Assembly (NCBI GenBank): GCA_023702235.1
Contig: JAMQCR010000001.1
Span: forward strand, 3,658,001-3,722,000
Source: Neobacillus pocheonensis
GTDB taxonomy: Bacteria; Bacillota; Bacilli; Bacillales; Cytobacillaceae
Direction of reading: 5' to 3'
Length of the DNA: 64,000 nt
A program made the position numbers and the translations under genes. Positions 18,949 to 29,592 of this stretch are shown here, piece after piece (the first letter of the stretch is position 1; the number at the start of each line of letters is the position of its first letter). The notes below the pieces were generated by a model. That model was not told the DNA's origin. It made no database searches and saw nothing but the letters and a program-made list of their open reading frames with translations.

Positions 18949-19611
18949 TTGAGAAAAATTGCACCTGATGAAAGACGGATGATGCGAGAAGCCTATGCAA
19001 AAAAAGTGATCCATGTCATTCGGATTCAAGGATTCCTTTCCCTTACCATTCAAGACATCGCACACATGATGAGTTTGAGCCGAGCTTCCTTGTATAACTA
19101 TTTTTCTTCAAAGGAAGACATCATTATGGAGCTGACTAATCTCTGTATTGATTATATAAATGAAGCTGATCAAACCATTTCCAACGAAGAGTTATCTTAT
19201 CAACTTCGTTTTCAAAAGGTGTTTGAACAAACTGTTTTTTCAGCAGCATATGCTTCCGATATTTATTTGACTGATTTAAAACGAAGCTGCCCACATCTTT
19301 ATGAAAAAAAGATGCAATCAAGAAAAGAACAATTGTCCACAATTCATACCTTTTATCGAAATGGCATGAAAGCAGGAGTTTTTAATGACTTGAATACTTC
19401 AATCCTAATTATTCAGGATGAAACTGTACTAGGTAAATTAGTTAATACCTCCTTTTTAATAGAAGAAGAATTGTCATTGAAACAGGCTCTATTCGATTAT
19501 TATGTGGCGAAGAAGACCCAGGTCCTTAAGCCCGAATACTTGGAAAACACGAAAAATGAGGATGTCAATGCAATGGTGGATTGCATCCTGAAAAAGCTAG
19601 CAGCCATATAA
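18949..19611 (+). CDS. TetR/AcrR-family transcriptional regulator
   Basis: 220 aa. N-terminal HTH: IRIQGFLSLTIQDIAHMMSL then SRASLYNYFSSKEDIIMELT; the remainder is an all-helical ligand domain. Start chosen at TTG 18949: AAGGAAG precedes it by 9 nt, and a TATAAT -10 lies at about 18920, too close for the upstream TTG at 18928. Divergent orientation suggests it represses the nitroreductase-ABM pair and itself. Confidence 0.88.
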   Translation: MRKIAPDERRMMREAYAKKVIHVIRIQGFLSLTIQDIAHMMSLSRASLYNYFSSKEDIIMELTNLCIDYINEADQTISNEELSYQLRFQKVFEQTVFSAAYASDIYLTDLKRSCPHLYEKKMQSRKEQLSTIHTFYRNGMKAGVFNDLNTSILIIQDETVLGKLVNTSFLIEEELSLKQALFDYYVAKKTQVLKPEYLENTKNEDVNAMVDCILKKLAAI

Positions 19612-19650
19612 TTACTAGAAAAAGGCTGTCATTCGTATGAGTTTTTGTTA

Positions 19651-19690
19651 GACCGTTGAGAACCTCAATCTCTTAACGGTTATTTTTGTA
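19651..19690 (+). terminator. Terminator after the TetR gene
   Basis: ACCGTTGAGA pairs with TCTTAACGGT and is followed by TATTTTTGTACTTTTC. Confidence 0.7.
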
Positions 19691-19723
19691 CTTTTCTTTT
19701 TTGTATGAAAATGGAAACTGAGA

Positions 19724-19862
19724 GAGGGATCACATGGTTTAAGATATGCACGGATGAGAGGAGTGAAGTCTGTCCAGGAACAGGCATCTCACCGCTGTCT
19801 GTGAAACCATAAAAAAAATAACCCTCCATCTAAAAGAAAAAAGCAATAGATGGTGGACTTTA
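19724..19862 (+). pseudogene. IS1182-like transposase C-terminal scrap
   Basis: GLRYARMRGVKSVQEQA is followed, one frame over, by TAVCETIKKITLHLKEKSNR-WWTL-stop. This is the end of a DDE transposase of the IS1182/IS4 superfamily (GLR-AR-RG, then NLK-like helix). One frameshift near 19793. Nothing else of the element is visible. Confidence 0.5.
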
Positions 19863-19969
19863 TAGCTTAGACAAAGAATACTGGAAATGAAAGACTAGAA
19901 CCAATCTTTTTCCTTAAAGGAAGTATATTTATCTACCTTGAGACTTTTTGTATTAGCTATCATGAAAAA

Positions 19970-20035
19970 CCTCATTTACTTATGATACGGTTCCCCACTA
20001 TTACTGCTAAACTACATCCTCAACAATCTGGCCAA
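19970..20035. repeat. Dispersed repeat R2, copy 1
   Basis: AAAAACCTCATTTACTTATG then ATACGGTTCCCCACTATTAC and TGCTAAACTACATCCTCAAC. The core ACTTATGATACGGTTC recurs at 35704, 40672 (one change) and 49662 (one change). Confidence 0.55.
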
Positions 20036-20131
20036 TTCATTAATAAGATCGCATTTCTTGCTCTAGAAATGTGCCCTTTAATGGAATATCGAAAATAGAA
20101 ACACAATGCAAATCAGCTTGTTTTTCTTGAT

Positions 20132-20785
20132 ACAGATAGGTAAGGCTTTGAAGTTATCGCCACCTTTTCCCCCTGTTCACACCTGTACGTGCGGCTTTCA
20201 CCGTATTCGGCGTTCCAACTAATCCAATTCATTCAATTCTATGTATTTGTTTAGATTGATGTTGCTTTCTTCCGAAATCATATGGCTTCATTTTTACATT
20301 GTAATCGAAATTCGTTTAGCTTTTCTTTTTACTTTTTGGTAAGTTTTAATACTTTAATTAATTTCTTTATCTTTTCACTATCCTTAAGGTGGACTAGTCG
20401 ATGAACTGCTTCATGGAGTATTACTAAATTTGAAAATGTATCATCTTTTGATAGGTGATACGGATTCTTGTGATGGCAGTGCCAATCACTGACACCAAGT
20501 TCAACTCCTGTTACAGCACATTTACCATTTTGAGCAATAAACTTACTTATTCGATTGTCATTATATTCGATTGACCGATTTGGAATATAGTTTTTCATGA
20601 TTGAAAATAAAACCCTTTTGTTTACAGCTTTAAGACTTTTGTGGATTTTATCTCTACCTTCGGCAGTATAATTACATGTTTCCTGTGAAAAGCATAAATT
20701 TGTTTTATGCTTTTGAGCATAAATGGGTACAAATACCATGCTTTGTATTTTGTATAGTTTCGATTTGTAACCTTTGTACCTTAGC
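20132..20785 (-). mobile_element. Group II intron E, 3' remnant
   Basis: Minus-strand order: maturase/HNH C-terminus (20770-20329), then domain V at 20214-20176 (GGAACGCCGAATACGG...GTGAACAGGGGG), then AAAAGGTGGCGATAACTTC and an end at ...ACCTATCTGT (20132). The alignment with intron F (61.4 kb) stops at the same point, which marks the 3' boundary. The 5' two thirds are missing; the sequence switches to a plus-strand transposase at ~20786. Confidence 0.75.
20329..20785 (-). pseudogene. Intron E maturase C-terminus with HNH endonuclease domain
   Basis: Homology to the intron F protein begins at YKGYKSKLYKIQSM and covers FVPIYAQKHKTNLCFSQETC, KCAVTGVELGVSDWHCHHKN, PYHLSKDDTFSNLVILHEAV and HRLVHLKD. 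The C-x-x-x-G...CHH-P...N-LVILH-HR-VH pattern is the group II-associated HNH (En) domain. The RT part is gone. Confidence 0.8.
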
Positions 20786-20786
20786 T

Positions 20787-21810
20787 GCCAAGAATGTCAA
20801 GAGCAGTTCAACTGAAGAGCTAATGGAATTTATAAAGCTGATAATTGGTTATGGGTTTCCTATTCTTGGTTTTGTTAGTGATGGTCAAAAATCAATTCGA
20901 CTTGCATTTGAAACACTATCCCCTGAAACACAATATTGCCAGTTTCACTACTTAAAAGACATCTCAAAACCTGTTGTAGATAAAGATCGGAAATTAAAGA
21001 CAAACATTAAAAAGAAATTGCGTGGGATTCGTGAGATAGAGAAAAAGGCATTAAAAGAAGATACATTAGAATCGGAAACAACACTAGCTTATACGGCAGC
21101 GATACGTTCTGTCCTATTAGAGGACGGCTGCCCACCACTTGAATTACCAGGAATAAAGGTTTACGAACAAACAAAGTTGATTCAAGACTCCCTTGAAAAA
21201 TGTCTGGATAAAAAAGGGGCTCCTTGCACTCGAAAAGCTGTTCAGAATAGTCAGTAATGTTGATAACTTTACAAACGATTACAGGCAGGTCGTTAGACTC
21301 CACAGTAGAATTAGACGGATTGCTAATATCCTAAAGCCTTCAAAACGTAAAACCAGTAAGTCCGTTCAAACTAGATTGAGTAGCTTTCTAAAAGAGTGTG
21401 AAAAAAAGTTAACAAAAGAGAAAGACGCCGAATTTGTAGACAATTTAATGAGATATAGTAATGGTTTTTGGAAAGGATTATTTGCATGTTACGATCATCC
21501 CATCTTACCTAGGACTAACAATGATCATGAATTGTTTTTCCGCAGAATTAAGCGAAGACATCGGAGAATTACAGGACTAAGATCATGGAATCGCTACATT
21601 ATGAGACATGGTGAATATATTGTATTTGTCGAAGATGCAATCGACGATCCGAATATTATAAATAGATTAAACCTTGTAAGTCATAAGAAGTATTGTATAG
21701 AAATGAATAGTTGGAAGGAAAGAACAGATGAACATGTGAGAAGATACCAATACAAGAAAGATCCCGCAGGGTATCTAAGAAAAGTAGAAGAAAAATGGCT
21801 AAACCGATAA
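20787..21810 (+). pseudogene. DDE/MULE-type transposase, 5'-truncated and frameshifted
   Basis: The protein begins abruptly (KNVKSSSTEELMEFIKLIIG) where it meets intron E. GFVSDGQKSIRLAF contains a likely catalytic Asp, CQFHYLKDISKPV follows, and RTNNDHELFFRRIKRRHRRI carries a likely catalytic Glu. Exact IS family not decided. A run of four Gs at ~21218 (AAAAAAGGGGCTC) shifts the frame; three Gs would join KCLDKKG to LLALEKLFRIV. The C-terminus is complete at 21810. Confidence 0.7.
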
Positions 21811-21828
21811 TTGTGTTAGTTTAGCCGT

Positions 21829-22167
21829 TTAAGTTTTTTTTAGATGTTCTTTAAATCTTTTTAGCCCTATCTCTCGTTGTAAATTTGATCTCCTTCTGAT
21901 TCCACATTCCGGGCAACCATAACCGGTTTTGTAATCATTGGGTGTTATCTAATGAGGCTTATGTCCACATTTAAAATCTATAAGCATTTTATCCATAATT
22001 TTAACGTATTTACTCAATACTTCATGACTTTTCTCCTCTAAGAGGTCCAAAAAAGAATCTAAGCCCTTTTTGGTTTTTTTGTAAAAGCTTCCATCCTTCT
22101 TATATAGCTTCACACTATCAGCTAGTTTAATTCCTCTATATATGCCTTCTTGTTGCTGCTGTTCCAT
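21829..22167 (-). pseudogene. Small protein with zinc-ribbon-like tail, interrupted by an amber codon
   Basis: ATG 22167 opens MEQQQQEGIYRGIKLADSVK, then a Lys/Glu-rich helical stretch and FKCGHKPH followed by TAG (21949-21951). In the same frame it continues ITPNDYKTGYGCPECGIRRR and RSNLQREIGLKRFKEHLKKT-stop. The CGH...CPEC arrangement looks like a zinc ribbon that the TAG splits; TGG (Trp) at that site would give a 112-aa protein. Function unknown; similar modules occur in phage- and mobile-element proteins. Confidence 0.55.
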
Positions 22168-22718
22168 TATGAGTCACGTCCTATTGAATTTAGTGCTGTA
22201 AAGACTATTCAAATAACTATTATTATACTACGGGAAGGACATTGTGATGATTTTCAGAAAAATTTCTAATGGTATGTAAAATTTTTAGAACAATATTAAT
22301 AATTCAAAACTGGTGTTTAAATAGAGGCAGCCGCCCGAATGAACAGGCGGCTTAACTACTCAACGAAGAGGAGTAGTGGGTTCCGAACAGGTTTGGTTTA
22401 AGGCGTTTGAGCGCGAACGTTCCCGCCTTGATTTTTTTATATGCACCACGGGCTGGCCACCAAGGAGCTGGACAAACTAACGACCAGCCCCCTTGAATTT
22501 GTTCCAAACTGCTTTTAACTATTCAAACACAAGACCTTTTTCCACGTTCTTCCCTTTAATTCAAAAAGCGCAAATCCTTTTTATCGGATAGCGCCTGAAT
22601 AAAAACAAACAGTATTAGATAGTCCCTGCTATCGTAGAGCAAAGGATTTTTTTGCGAGTTCTTTCTATTATATATAGATACTTTTCAATTTTATTAAACA
22701 AACAGCATCATTCGTAGA
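22168..22718. other. Intergenic region with strong hairpins
   Basis: No gene seen. GCCGCC-CGAATGAACAG-GCGGC (about 22329-22352) and AAGGCG...CGCCTT followed by GATTTTTTT (22398-22438) are hairpins; the second looks like a terminator. GGGCTGG...CCAGCCC (22451-22492) is a third. Near 22658 there is a copy of the sequence also found near 8797. Confidence 0.5.
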
Positions 22719-23454
22719 TTAAAATTTCGGCATAGCTTCAACAGCATCCGCCAAGTCACTATAGGAATCTTTTAAATACCTTGCCGTGGTTGAAATGTTA
22801 CTGTGACCGGCGAGTCTCCTTACTTTTTCAATGTCATTATTCGTTGCTTTTAACATCCATTTGCAGAATGTATGCCTGAACATATGGGGCGTTAACTTTT
22901 TCTTTGGTAAGCTGTAACTTTCAATCATAGACTGAATCCCACGAACCGTAAATTTGGCTGACCTCTGGCTATAAAACACATAGGGTGACTCTTCCACATG
23001 AGGTTTCTTGTTTGACATTTCTGCTCTAAAAATTAACCAGTCGTACAGTTCCTGCCACAAGGTATTAGACATGGGCACGGTCCGAAGCTTCCGACCTTTC
23101 CCCAATATCCGAATACACCTTAACTCTAAGTCAAGATCGGTTAACTTTAAATTGGATAGTTCATCAACCCTCAAACCAGCGTACGTCAATAAATAAATAA
23201 TGGCTCGATCACGTCGGTACTTTTCTTCGGGATCCACCCCTCTACTTTTGACCGGTGTCTTTCTTACCCGATGTAAAAGATCTTCAAATTCTTCTTCTGT
23301 AAGCCACATGATCTTTTCTTGATCTTCATCGGCAGATTTTAAATCAGGGATTTCCTCCATTGGATTATGCGGCAGTCTATTACTTTTTTGCGCCCATGAA
23401 TAAAAACTTCGTAAAGAATTTAATCGGCGATTAATCGTCGTGATCGCCAAAGGC
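22719..23454 (-). pseudogene. Tyrosine recombinase, C-terminal part (split by IS3-type element)
   Basis: Catalytic domain of a XerC/D-like phage integrase: TYAGLRVDELSNLKLTDLDL (Arg I), GKGRKLRTVPMS (Lys), HMFRHTFCKW (H-x-x-R), LAGHSNISTTARYLKDSY (His and Tyr nucleophile). With the N-terminal piece at 24673-24854 and removal of the insertion plus one GGC, the frame joins in phase as NPHEGKP-LAITTINRRL, giving 305 aa. The catalytic set is complete, so the loss is due to the insertion alone. Confidence 0.9.
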
Positions 23455-23531
23455 TGGATAGGCTACACTTAGTTGGACAGAAAAATTAAGGTCAAGTAGA
23501 CTACTTATAACACTATCGAGGAGAATCTACT

Positions 23532-23816
23532 ATGACAAAAAAGGAACGTCGTACTTTTACTTCCGAATTTAAAAATCAGATGGTACAACTGTACCTTAAT
23601 GGAAAACCAAGAAAGGATATTATCCGTGAGTATGATCTCACCCCCTCATCATTAGATAAGTGGGTGAGTCAAAGCCAGAATTCCGGATCCTTCAAGGAAA
23701 AAGATAATCTGTCCCCCGAACAACAAGAACTAAACAAACTGCGAAAAGAAAACAAACAGCTTCAAATGGAAAATGACATTTTAAAGCAAGCTGCGCTGAT
23801 ACTAGGACGAAAGTAA
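23532..23816 (+). CDS. IS3-type OrfA (HTH protein)
   Basis: 94 aa. HTH_Tnp_1 domain (RRTFTSEFKNQMVQLYLNGK, SSLDKWVSQSQ) followed by a leucine-zipper helix (ELNKLRKENKQLQMENDILK). It binds the IS ends and regulates or joins OrfB. ATG is preceded by GAGGAG. OrfB starts 2 nt downstream of its stop. Confidence 0.9.
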   Translation: MTKKERRTFTSEFKNQMVQLYLNGKPRKDIIREYDLTPSSLDKWVSQSQNSGSFKEKDNLSPEQQELNKLRKENKQLQMENDILKQAALILGRK

Positions 23817-23818
23817 AT

Positions 23819-24651
23819 GTGATTAAGAACAATGAACACAAATACTCGATATCAGCAATGTGTAAAGTCCTTCAACTTCCCAGAAGCACCTACTATTATG
23901 AAGAAAAAGAAAGAGAATCAGAGGATGACCTGACCACTACCATCATTGAAATCTTCCAAAAAAGTCGTCAAAACTATGGGACGCGCAAGATTAAGGTAGA
24001 ATTGAAAAAGCTGGCCATCAGGTATCTAGACGACGGATTGGCCGAATCATGAACGAGCAGGGCTTGGTTTCAAACTATACAGTCGCCCAGTTTAAACCTC
24101 ATTCAACCAAGTGCAATGAATCCGATCAAAAAAACGAATTAAATCGGGAATTTACTCAGGAAGTAGAACTGACTGCTGTGGTAAGCGATTTAACATATGT
24201 AAGAGTCAATCAAAAATGGCATTATATATGCATATTTGTCGATCTCTTTAATCGAGAAATCATTGGTTTTAGCACTGGACCAAACAAAGATGCGCCTTTG
24301 GTTTATCGTGCCTTTGCATCTATTCAAAACGATTTACGTAAGATCGAATATTTCCACACCGATCGTGGAAGTGAGTTTAAGAACCAGCTGATTGACCAAG
24401 CACTGAAGACGTTTGATATCAAGCGATCGCTCAGCATGAAAGGATGCCCCTATGATAATGCAGTAGCAGAGGCAACGTTCAAGATTGTGAAAACAGAGTT
24501 TGTCAGAGGACAGCATTTTACTAGTTTAGAGGAATTATCGAGAGAATTACAAGACTATGTACATTGGTTTAATCACATTCGTATTCACGGAACATTGGGG
24601 TATTTAAGCCCCATTGAATACAAACTTGAACACCTTAAAAAAACTGTCTAG
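23819..24651 (+). pseudogene. IS3-type OrfB transposase (DDE), frameshifted
   Basis: First frame: SISAMCKVLQLPRSTYYYEE and SRQNYGTRKIKVELKK; the second continues RRRIGRIMNEQGLVSNYTV, then DLTYVRVNQKWHYICIFVDL (Asp1), FHTDRGSEFKN (Asp2), MKGCPYDNAVAEATFKIVK (Glu) and HIRIHGTLGYLSPIEY. The break at 24010 is one missing A in a run (TTGAAAAAGCTGG). All three catalytic residues are present, so a corrected copy would look active. Confidence 0.85.
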
Positions 24652-24672
24652 TTTAGTGTTGACAATCCAGGC

Positions 24673-24854
24673 TTTCCTTCATGTGGATTTAACAAACTAT
24701 TAATCCACTTTCTTACATCCGTTGCCGTCACAAATTGAGCTGGATGAATATGTAAATCACCTAAAAATATATGGATATCATTCCGATAGGAAATAATGGT
24801 TTTTGGGGACTTGTTCTTTTTCTGAAGATTAGCAATATATTCTTCTATCATCAT
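24673..24854 (-). pseudogene. Tyrosine recombinase, N-terminal part
   Basis: SAM-like core-binding domain: MIEEYIANLQKKNKSPKTII then SYRNDIHIFLGDLHI and DVRKWINSLLNPHEGKP, at which point the IS interrupts. An AGAGGT site precedes the start at 24854. See the C-terminal part at 22719-23454. Confidence 0.85.
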
Positions 24855-25641
24855 TTTAACCTCTTCACTTATATGCTGAGTTTAACTACTTAAAAAACAT
24901 ACCAAATCGGACCAAAAAGAAACATTATATGCCAAGTATAACATATGGTTTTGATAGTTTAAATGAATATAATGTATATTATATGCTTAGTTAAATTCAG
25001 GCATTAAGCATGGAGCAAACCTTTAAAGGGTTGCTCTTTTTGTGTTCAAAGCAAATTCAACTTAAGAATTTCAAGACTTATAGAATCAAAACGCATGTCA
25101 GGAATGACCGTTGATTTTACCAGATGCCTAGAATAAAGTGAGTGCCATTTTTTGGATCTGATCCAGTTTATAGCTACTAACTATTCAAACAAAACAAGTA
25201 GGTCTTTATGAACAAAACTGCAGACCCTACATATTGAATATTCTATCGAAAAATCACTTACTATCTCATACTACGTTGAGAGTCTAATGTCATGTTTTCA
25301 CCTTCTTTTTATAAATACTTCATAGTCTTTTACATACTATGTTTATAGAAAATAAGTGAACTTATTTATGATTGTTCGCCATTTAGCTGAAATCCCTTGG
25401 ATGCCAAGAGGTTTTGTTATGGAGTAAGTAAGTAAGTATCGAAAATACAAGTGAGAATCTTATCACCTAAAGCCTAATGCCATATTTGTTACGTTTTTAT
25501 ACAAACCCCATATACTATACTAGCCATATCGAAAGAAAAGAAGACATCGCTATTTGATACGATTCTGTTGATAAAAGGAAAAATGCTCTTTCGAATAGTC
25601 ATTTCATTGTATTTAGTTAATAAAAGAAAGGGTTTTATAAA
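24855..25641. other. Intergenic region
   Basis: Mostly featureless AT-rich sequence. It holds the terminator at 25013 and, near 25366-25426, a short open stretch (MIVRHLAEIPWMPRGFVME-stop) that could be a scrap of a cupin-like gene, with low confidence. Confidence 0.35.
25013..25042. terminator. Rho-independent terminator
   Basis: GAGCAAACC and GGGTTGCTC pair around TTTAAA and are followed by TTTTTGTG on the plus strand. No gene immediately upstream is recognised. Confidence 0.65.
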
Positions 25642-26448
<807 letters not shown>

Positions 26449-26874
26449 ATCGGGAAATTGTATCATCTGACACTTGTACTAAATGACTCGAAAGGATAAA
26501 GTAACAATAAAGATGGTAATAAGGATTTTTAATATCGCAGCTTGGTAAAACTGACGTCTACGATCGGACATTGGAGGAGCTCAGCCATTGCCGAAAGTTT
26601 GGAAGTAAACTTGAATTAGGCGAGTTGGGGAACTTCATTGGCTGTTTCTCACCAAAATAACAGCTCTCTTTACAATAAAGGATTCTTTAATACTCCCAAT
26701 CATCGGTTTTGTTTGTTTATTCCAGTCAACCCACATTTTACTATATCTTATTGAGCTAACCTGCCACGTTCTGGAATTGCGCCCGATTCTTGAATATCAT
26801 TTTTGTTATAATGAATATCAAAACGGATTCAGTGCGCAAACTGAGTTAAGAAATGAAATAAATTCTGATAGTAC

Positions 26875-26904
26875 AAAAAACCGGCAGGCGCCGGTTTTTT
26901 TTGC
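26875..26904. terminator. Bidirectional terminator
   Basis: AAAAAACCGGC-AGG-CGCCGGTTTTTTTT. It lies just downstream of the DinB scrap read on the minus strand. Confidence 0.8.
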
Positions 26905-26916
26905 ATCATAACGATA

Positions 26917-27100
26917 TCAGCTCTTTTGAGCATTCATTGCTTCCCATTCTTCTTTGCTAGGACCATATACGCCAGGAACTTTCAAGTCAGCTTGTCTCAT
27001 AAGGACAGTCAATTGTCCGCGATGATGAGCCTGATGCTGAATGAGCAGACGGAAAACAGCCTGAAACGGCATGTCCATTCCAAATAAATTCACCATTATA
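26917..27100 (-). pseudogene. DinB/YfiT-family protein, C-terminal scrap
   Basis: The minus strand reads FRLLIQHQAHHRGQLTVLMR, then LKVPGVYGPSKEEWEAM-stop. The HHRGQ motif with a following L-R-GV-P-YGP is the C-terminal metal-binding helix of DinB-like four-helix proteins. The first ~100 residues are missing. Ends at its own terminator. Confidence 0.7.
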
Positions 27101-27526
27101 AAAAATGTATATGAGCCAATTTAGGCTTCAAAAAGAGGTACCGAAATCAGCGAGACATACAAAACAGTAAGTCAGCGGTTAACACAAGCATTTTCTGAAC
27201 AGGTTTCAGATGAAAAAATGAACGAAGGCCTCCCCTTACTTTAACTTAACCTTAACTTGTTTCTTGTTGGTGGCCCTCGTATATAGGTCATTGGATTGAG
27301 AAATAAACAAAGAGCATTGACGGCTACAAAGCAGGCCTAAGTTATCAATGTTCGTTTCTGATTCGTTCATTATTTATCACGTTTTAATTTTTACAATAAT
27401 GTTTAGTCTGAAAATCCTCTGTTTTTTCTTTGTTAGGAATTACTTTGCGGTCTATAACAACGAACCCTGTGACTAGGCCAAATAAATCGTGTTATAATTT
27501 AGGAAAGAAATCAGGAGGAACAAATA
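27101..27526. other. Intergenic region
   Basis: A plus-strand open stretch ending SEQVSDEKMNEGLPLL-stop (about 27153-27242) may be a gene tail of unknown family. At 27493 TTATAAT forms a plausible -10 for the small gene at 27527. Confidence 0.3.
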
Positions 27527-27625
27527 ATGGATGAAATTTTAAAACAAATTCTTAACGAATTAAAAGAGATGCGTTCCAACATGTCCGGTATGGAAAGTGA
27601 GTTAAAAGAAGTGCGAAAAGATTAG
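27527..27625 (+). CDS. Coiled-coil micropeptide, 32 aa
   Basis: CAGGAGGAA lies 7 nt before the ATG and TATAAT ~30 nt further up. Reads MDEILKQILNELKEMRSNMS, GMESELKEVRKD-stop. A single amphipathic helix resembling the start of longer Bacillus coiled-coil proteins, so it could be a truncated gene (the next codons remain protein-like). Function unknown. Confidence 0.5.
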   Translation: MDEILKQILNELKEMRSNMSGMESELKEVRKD

Positions 27626-27886
27626 CAGAAATTCTGAGCTAGTGGAATAATCACTTTTCGAAATAAAAAATGTATCAGCAAAACCAACCAAGCTTTGACG
27701 GAAGTTTTCAATAATAGTCGGAATCGCCAATTGGTTTTTTTATTTTATGCTTAATTTCCAGAAATCCCTGCTTTCGACGCAAGGAGAACGTGCTTAGGGA
27801 ACAATAATAATCTTGGCAAGGCCACTGTAAAATGCGGTGTAAAGTTTGTCCACCGACAATATAGGATAAGGATTGGAGAAGATCAC

Positions 27887-29046
27887 ATGTCAACTCTCGA
27901 GACCGGAGCAGGACGATTTAAGAAGTTCTTTTTGAATAACAAATTTGTGTTGTTTCTGTTGATCTTACTGCTGATTGGATTGAACATTTGGGTCTTTAAC
28001 TTGATTTCTTTTGTATTCGAGCCTTTTATCGTTCTGGTTCAGACGATATTGCTACCGTTGATTTTAACGGGGGTTGTGTATTATTTAACGAATCCGATTG
28101 TCAATCTGCTTGAAAAGTGGAGAATAAAGCGTGTCTATTCCATTATCATCATTTATTTGTTGATCATCGCAATCATTACGCTTCTAATTTTTGCTGTCAT
28201 TCCGGTTATACGTATTCAAGTCATGGATCTCATCAATAATTTTCCAACCTACAGCGAAGAGGCCAAGCTTCGGTTTAAAGAACTAATCGGAGGCGCATTT
28301 TTTAACCGGTTTCAGCATACGACCGGATATAGCTCCACGGATTGGACAAATACGGTTATAAGCCAACTGACTTCGTTTATCAATCGGTTGGGGAGTAGCT
28401 GGGGGAGCGTAGTAGGAGCTATAACGGAAACGGTTCTAGCCATTGTCGTCGTCCCATTCATTTTGTTTTACTTGTTGTTAGATGGCAGAAAGCTGCCACA
28501 TTACATTCTGAATCTCATTCCGACCAAACTTCGTCCTCAATCCTTCGAGGTAATGGAGGAAATGAATCATCAAATCAGTTCTTATATCCGGGGACAAGTC
28601 ATCGTTAGTTTTTGCATCGGAGTTTTGTTATATATAGGATATTTGATCATTGGCCTGAAATATTCTTTGGTTCTTGCGATCGCAGCAGCTTTCACAAGTA
28701 TTGTTCCATATTTAGGGCGGCGATAGCCATTACTCCGGCATTGATTGTGGCAACCGTTACCTCCCCAGCTATGCTGTTTAAGATGATTATCGTATGGACG
28801 ATCGTCCAATTGATCGAAGGAAAGTTTATTTCTCCGCAAATTATGGGGAAATCGCTTCATATTCACCCAATCACGATCATTTTCATTATTTTGACGGCGG
28901 GTAATCTGTTTGGATTGGTAGGAATTATCCTGGCAGTTCCAGGCTATGCGGTCCTAAAAGTGATTGTTACTCATTTATTCCAATGGTTTAAAAGACGATC
29001 TGGTCTTTATAGACCTTCGGAGCAACAAGAAAAAGAAGTTCGTTAG
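27887..29046 (+). pseudogene. AI-2E family (PerM/YtvI-type) transporter, one-base frameshift
   Basis: Two overlapping frames yield ~386 aa, a normal length. The N-terminal part has helices near residues 20-75, the LTNPIVNLLEKW motif and a periplasmic-like loop. [36 protein letters not shown] and [11 protein letters not shown] follow. After the break at ~28720 (GGG where GGGG is expected) comes [34 protein letters not shown] and [19 protein letters not shown]. These are conserved blocks of this eight-helix family. Transported substrate unknown. May be intact in reality. Confidence 0.88.
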
Positions 29047-29592
29047 CACACGAGGTGCGCCTGAATGGCATTCCGTATGATGGACAGTTTCCCCGCAAAC
29101 CGTGGAAATGTCCCGGAATACAAATAATGCCCTCCCGACTTCCTTTTGGGAAGCGGGAGGGTAAGAGATTGCTTTCTTGTTATTTGCTCTTTTGACGAAC
29201 AGATTTCCGTTTTTGTCATAGCTACATGCCGGTCAACGCCAAGTGGATCATCTCCGTCATTGGGCTGCAAATCGGAAAGTAGAACCCAATTCAGACATTA
29301 TCATAGATGGTTCATTACCTACGACTAGGTTTGTAACTATATTGGATATAGCGAGTAGCTTCTTGAAAAACCATATACATGGAAATTACAATTAATTTAA
29401 GCTAATTGATTCGGAAATAGGAATTAATGCTTGAAAAAATGGGGATCGCTTTTATTCTTCAACATACTGAAGGTTTATACTCTTTAAAAGAGAATATTTA
29501 ATTATACTTTATAGTGGGGGATGTGTATGGAACTTTCAGACGTTAGTGGAATTTCTACTCATTGGGGTACTAATAAAATCGTGTGTATTTGT
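29047..29592. other. Intergenic region
   Basis: Holds the terminator at 29130. A 31-codon ORF opens at ATG 29527 after GTGGGGGATGTGT (MELSDVSGISTHWGTN) and overlaps the end of the opposite YihY gene; it could be a scrap. Otherwise nothing seen. Confidence 0.4.
29130..29163 (+). terminator. Terminator after the AI-2E-type gene
   Basis: CCCTCCCGACTTCC and GGAAGCGGGAGGG pair around TTTT. The following T-run is weak. Confidence 0.55.

Larger units (their letters stand above)
23455..24669 (+). mobile_element. IS3-family-like insertion sequence, 1215 bp
   Basis: Outer ends TGGATAGGCTACACTTAG and, inverted, TGGATTGTCAACACTAAA are imperfect terminal repeats extending to a shared GACAG about 22 nt in. 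The direct repeat GGC flanks both sides (23452-23454 and 24670-24672), a 3-bp target duplication typical of IS3. It encodes orfA and a frameshifted orfB and splits a tyrosine recombinase. Confidence 0.9.

Noticed and set aside
20041..20131. Minus-strand gene interrupted by intron E (reads QEKQADLHCVSIFDIPLKG)
   Set aside because: About 30 codons beyond the intron end look protein-like, but the family is not recognisable and the upstream exon is lost.
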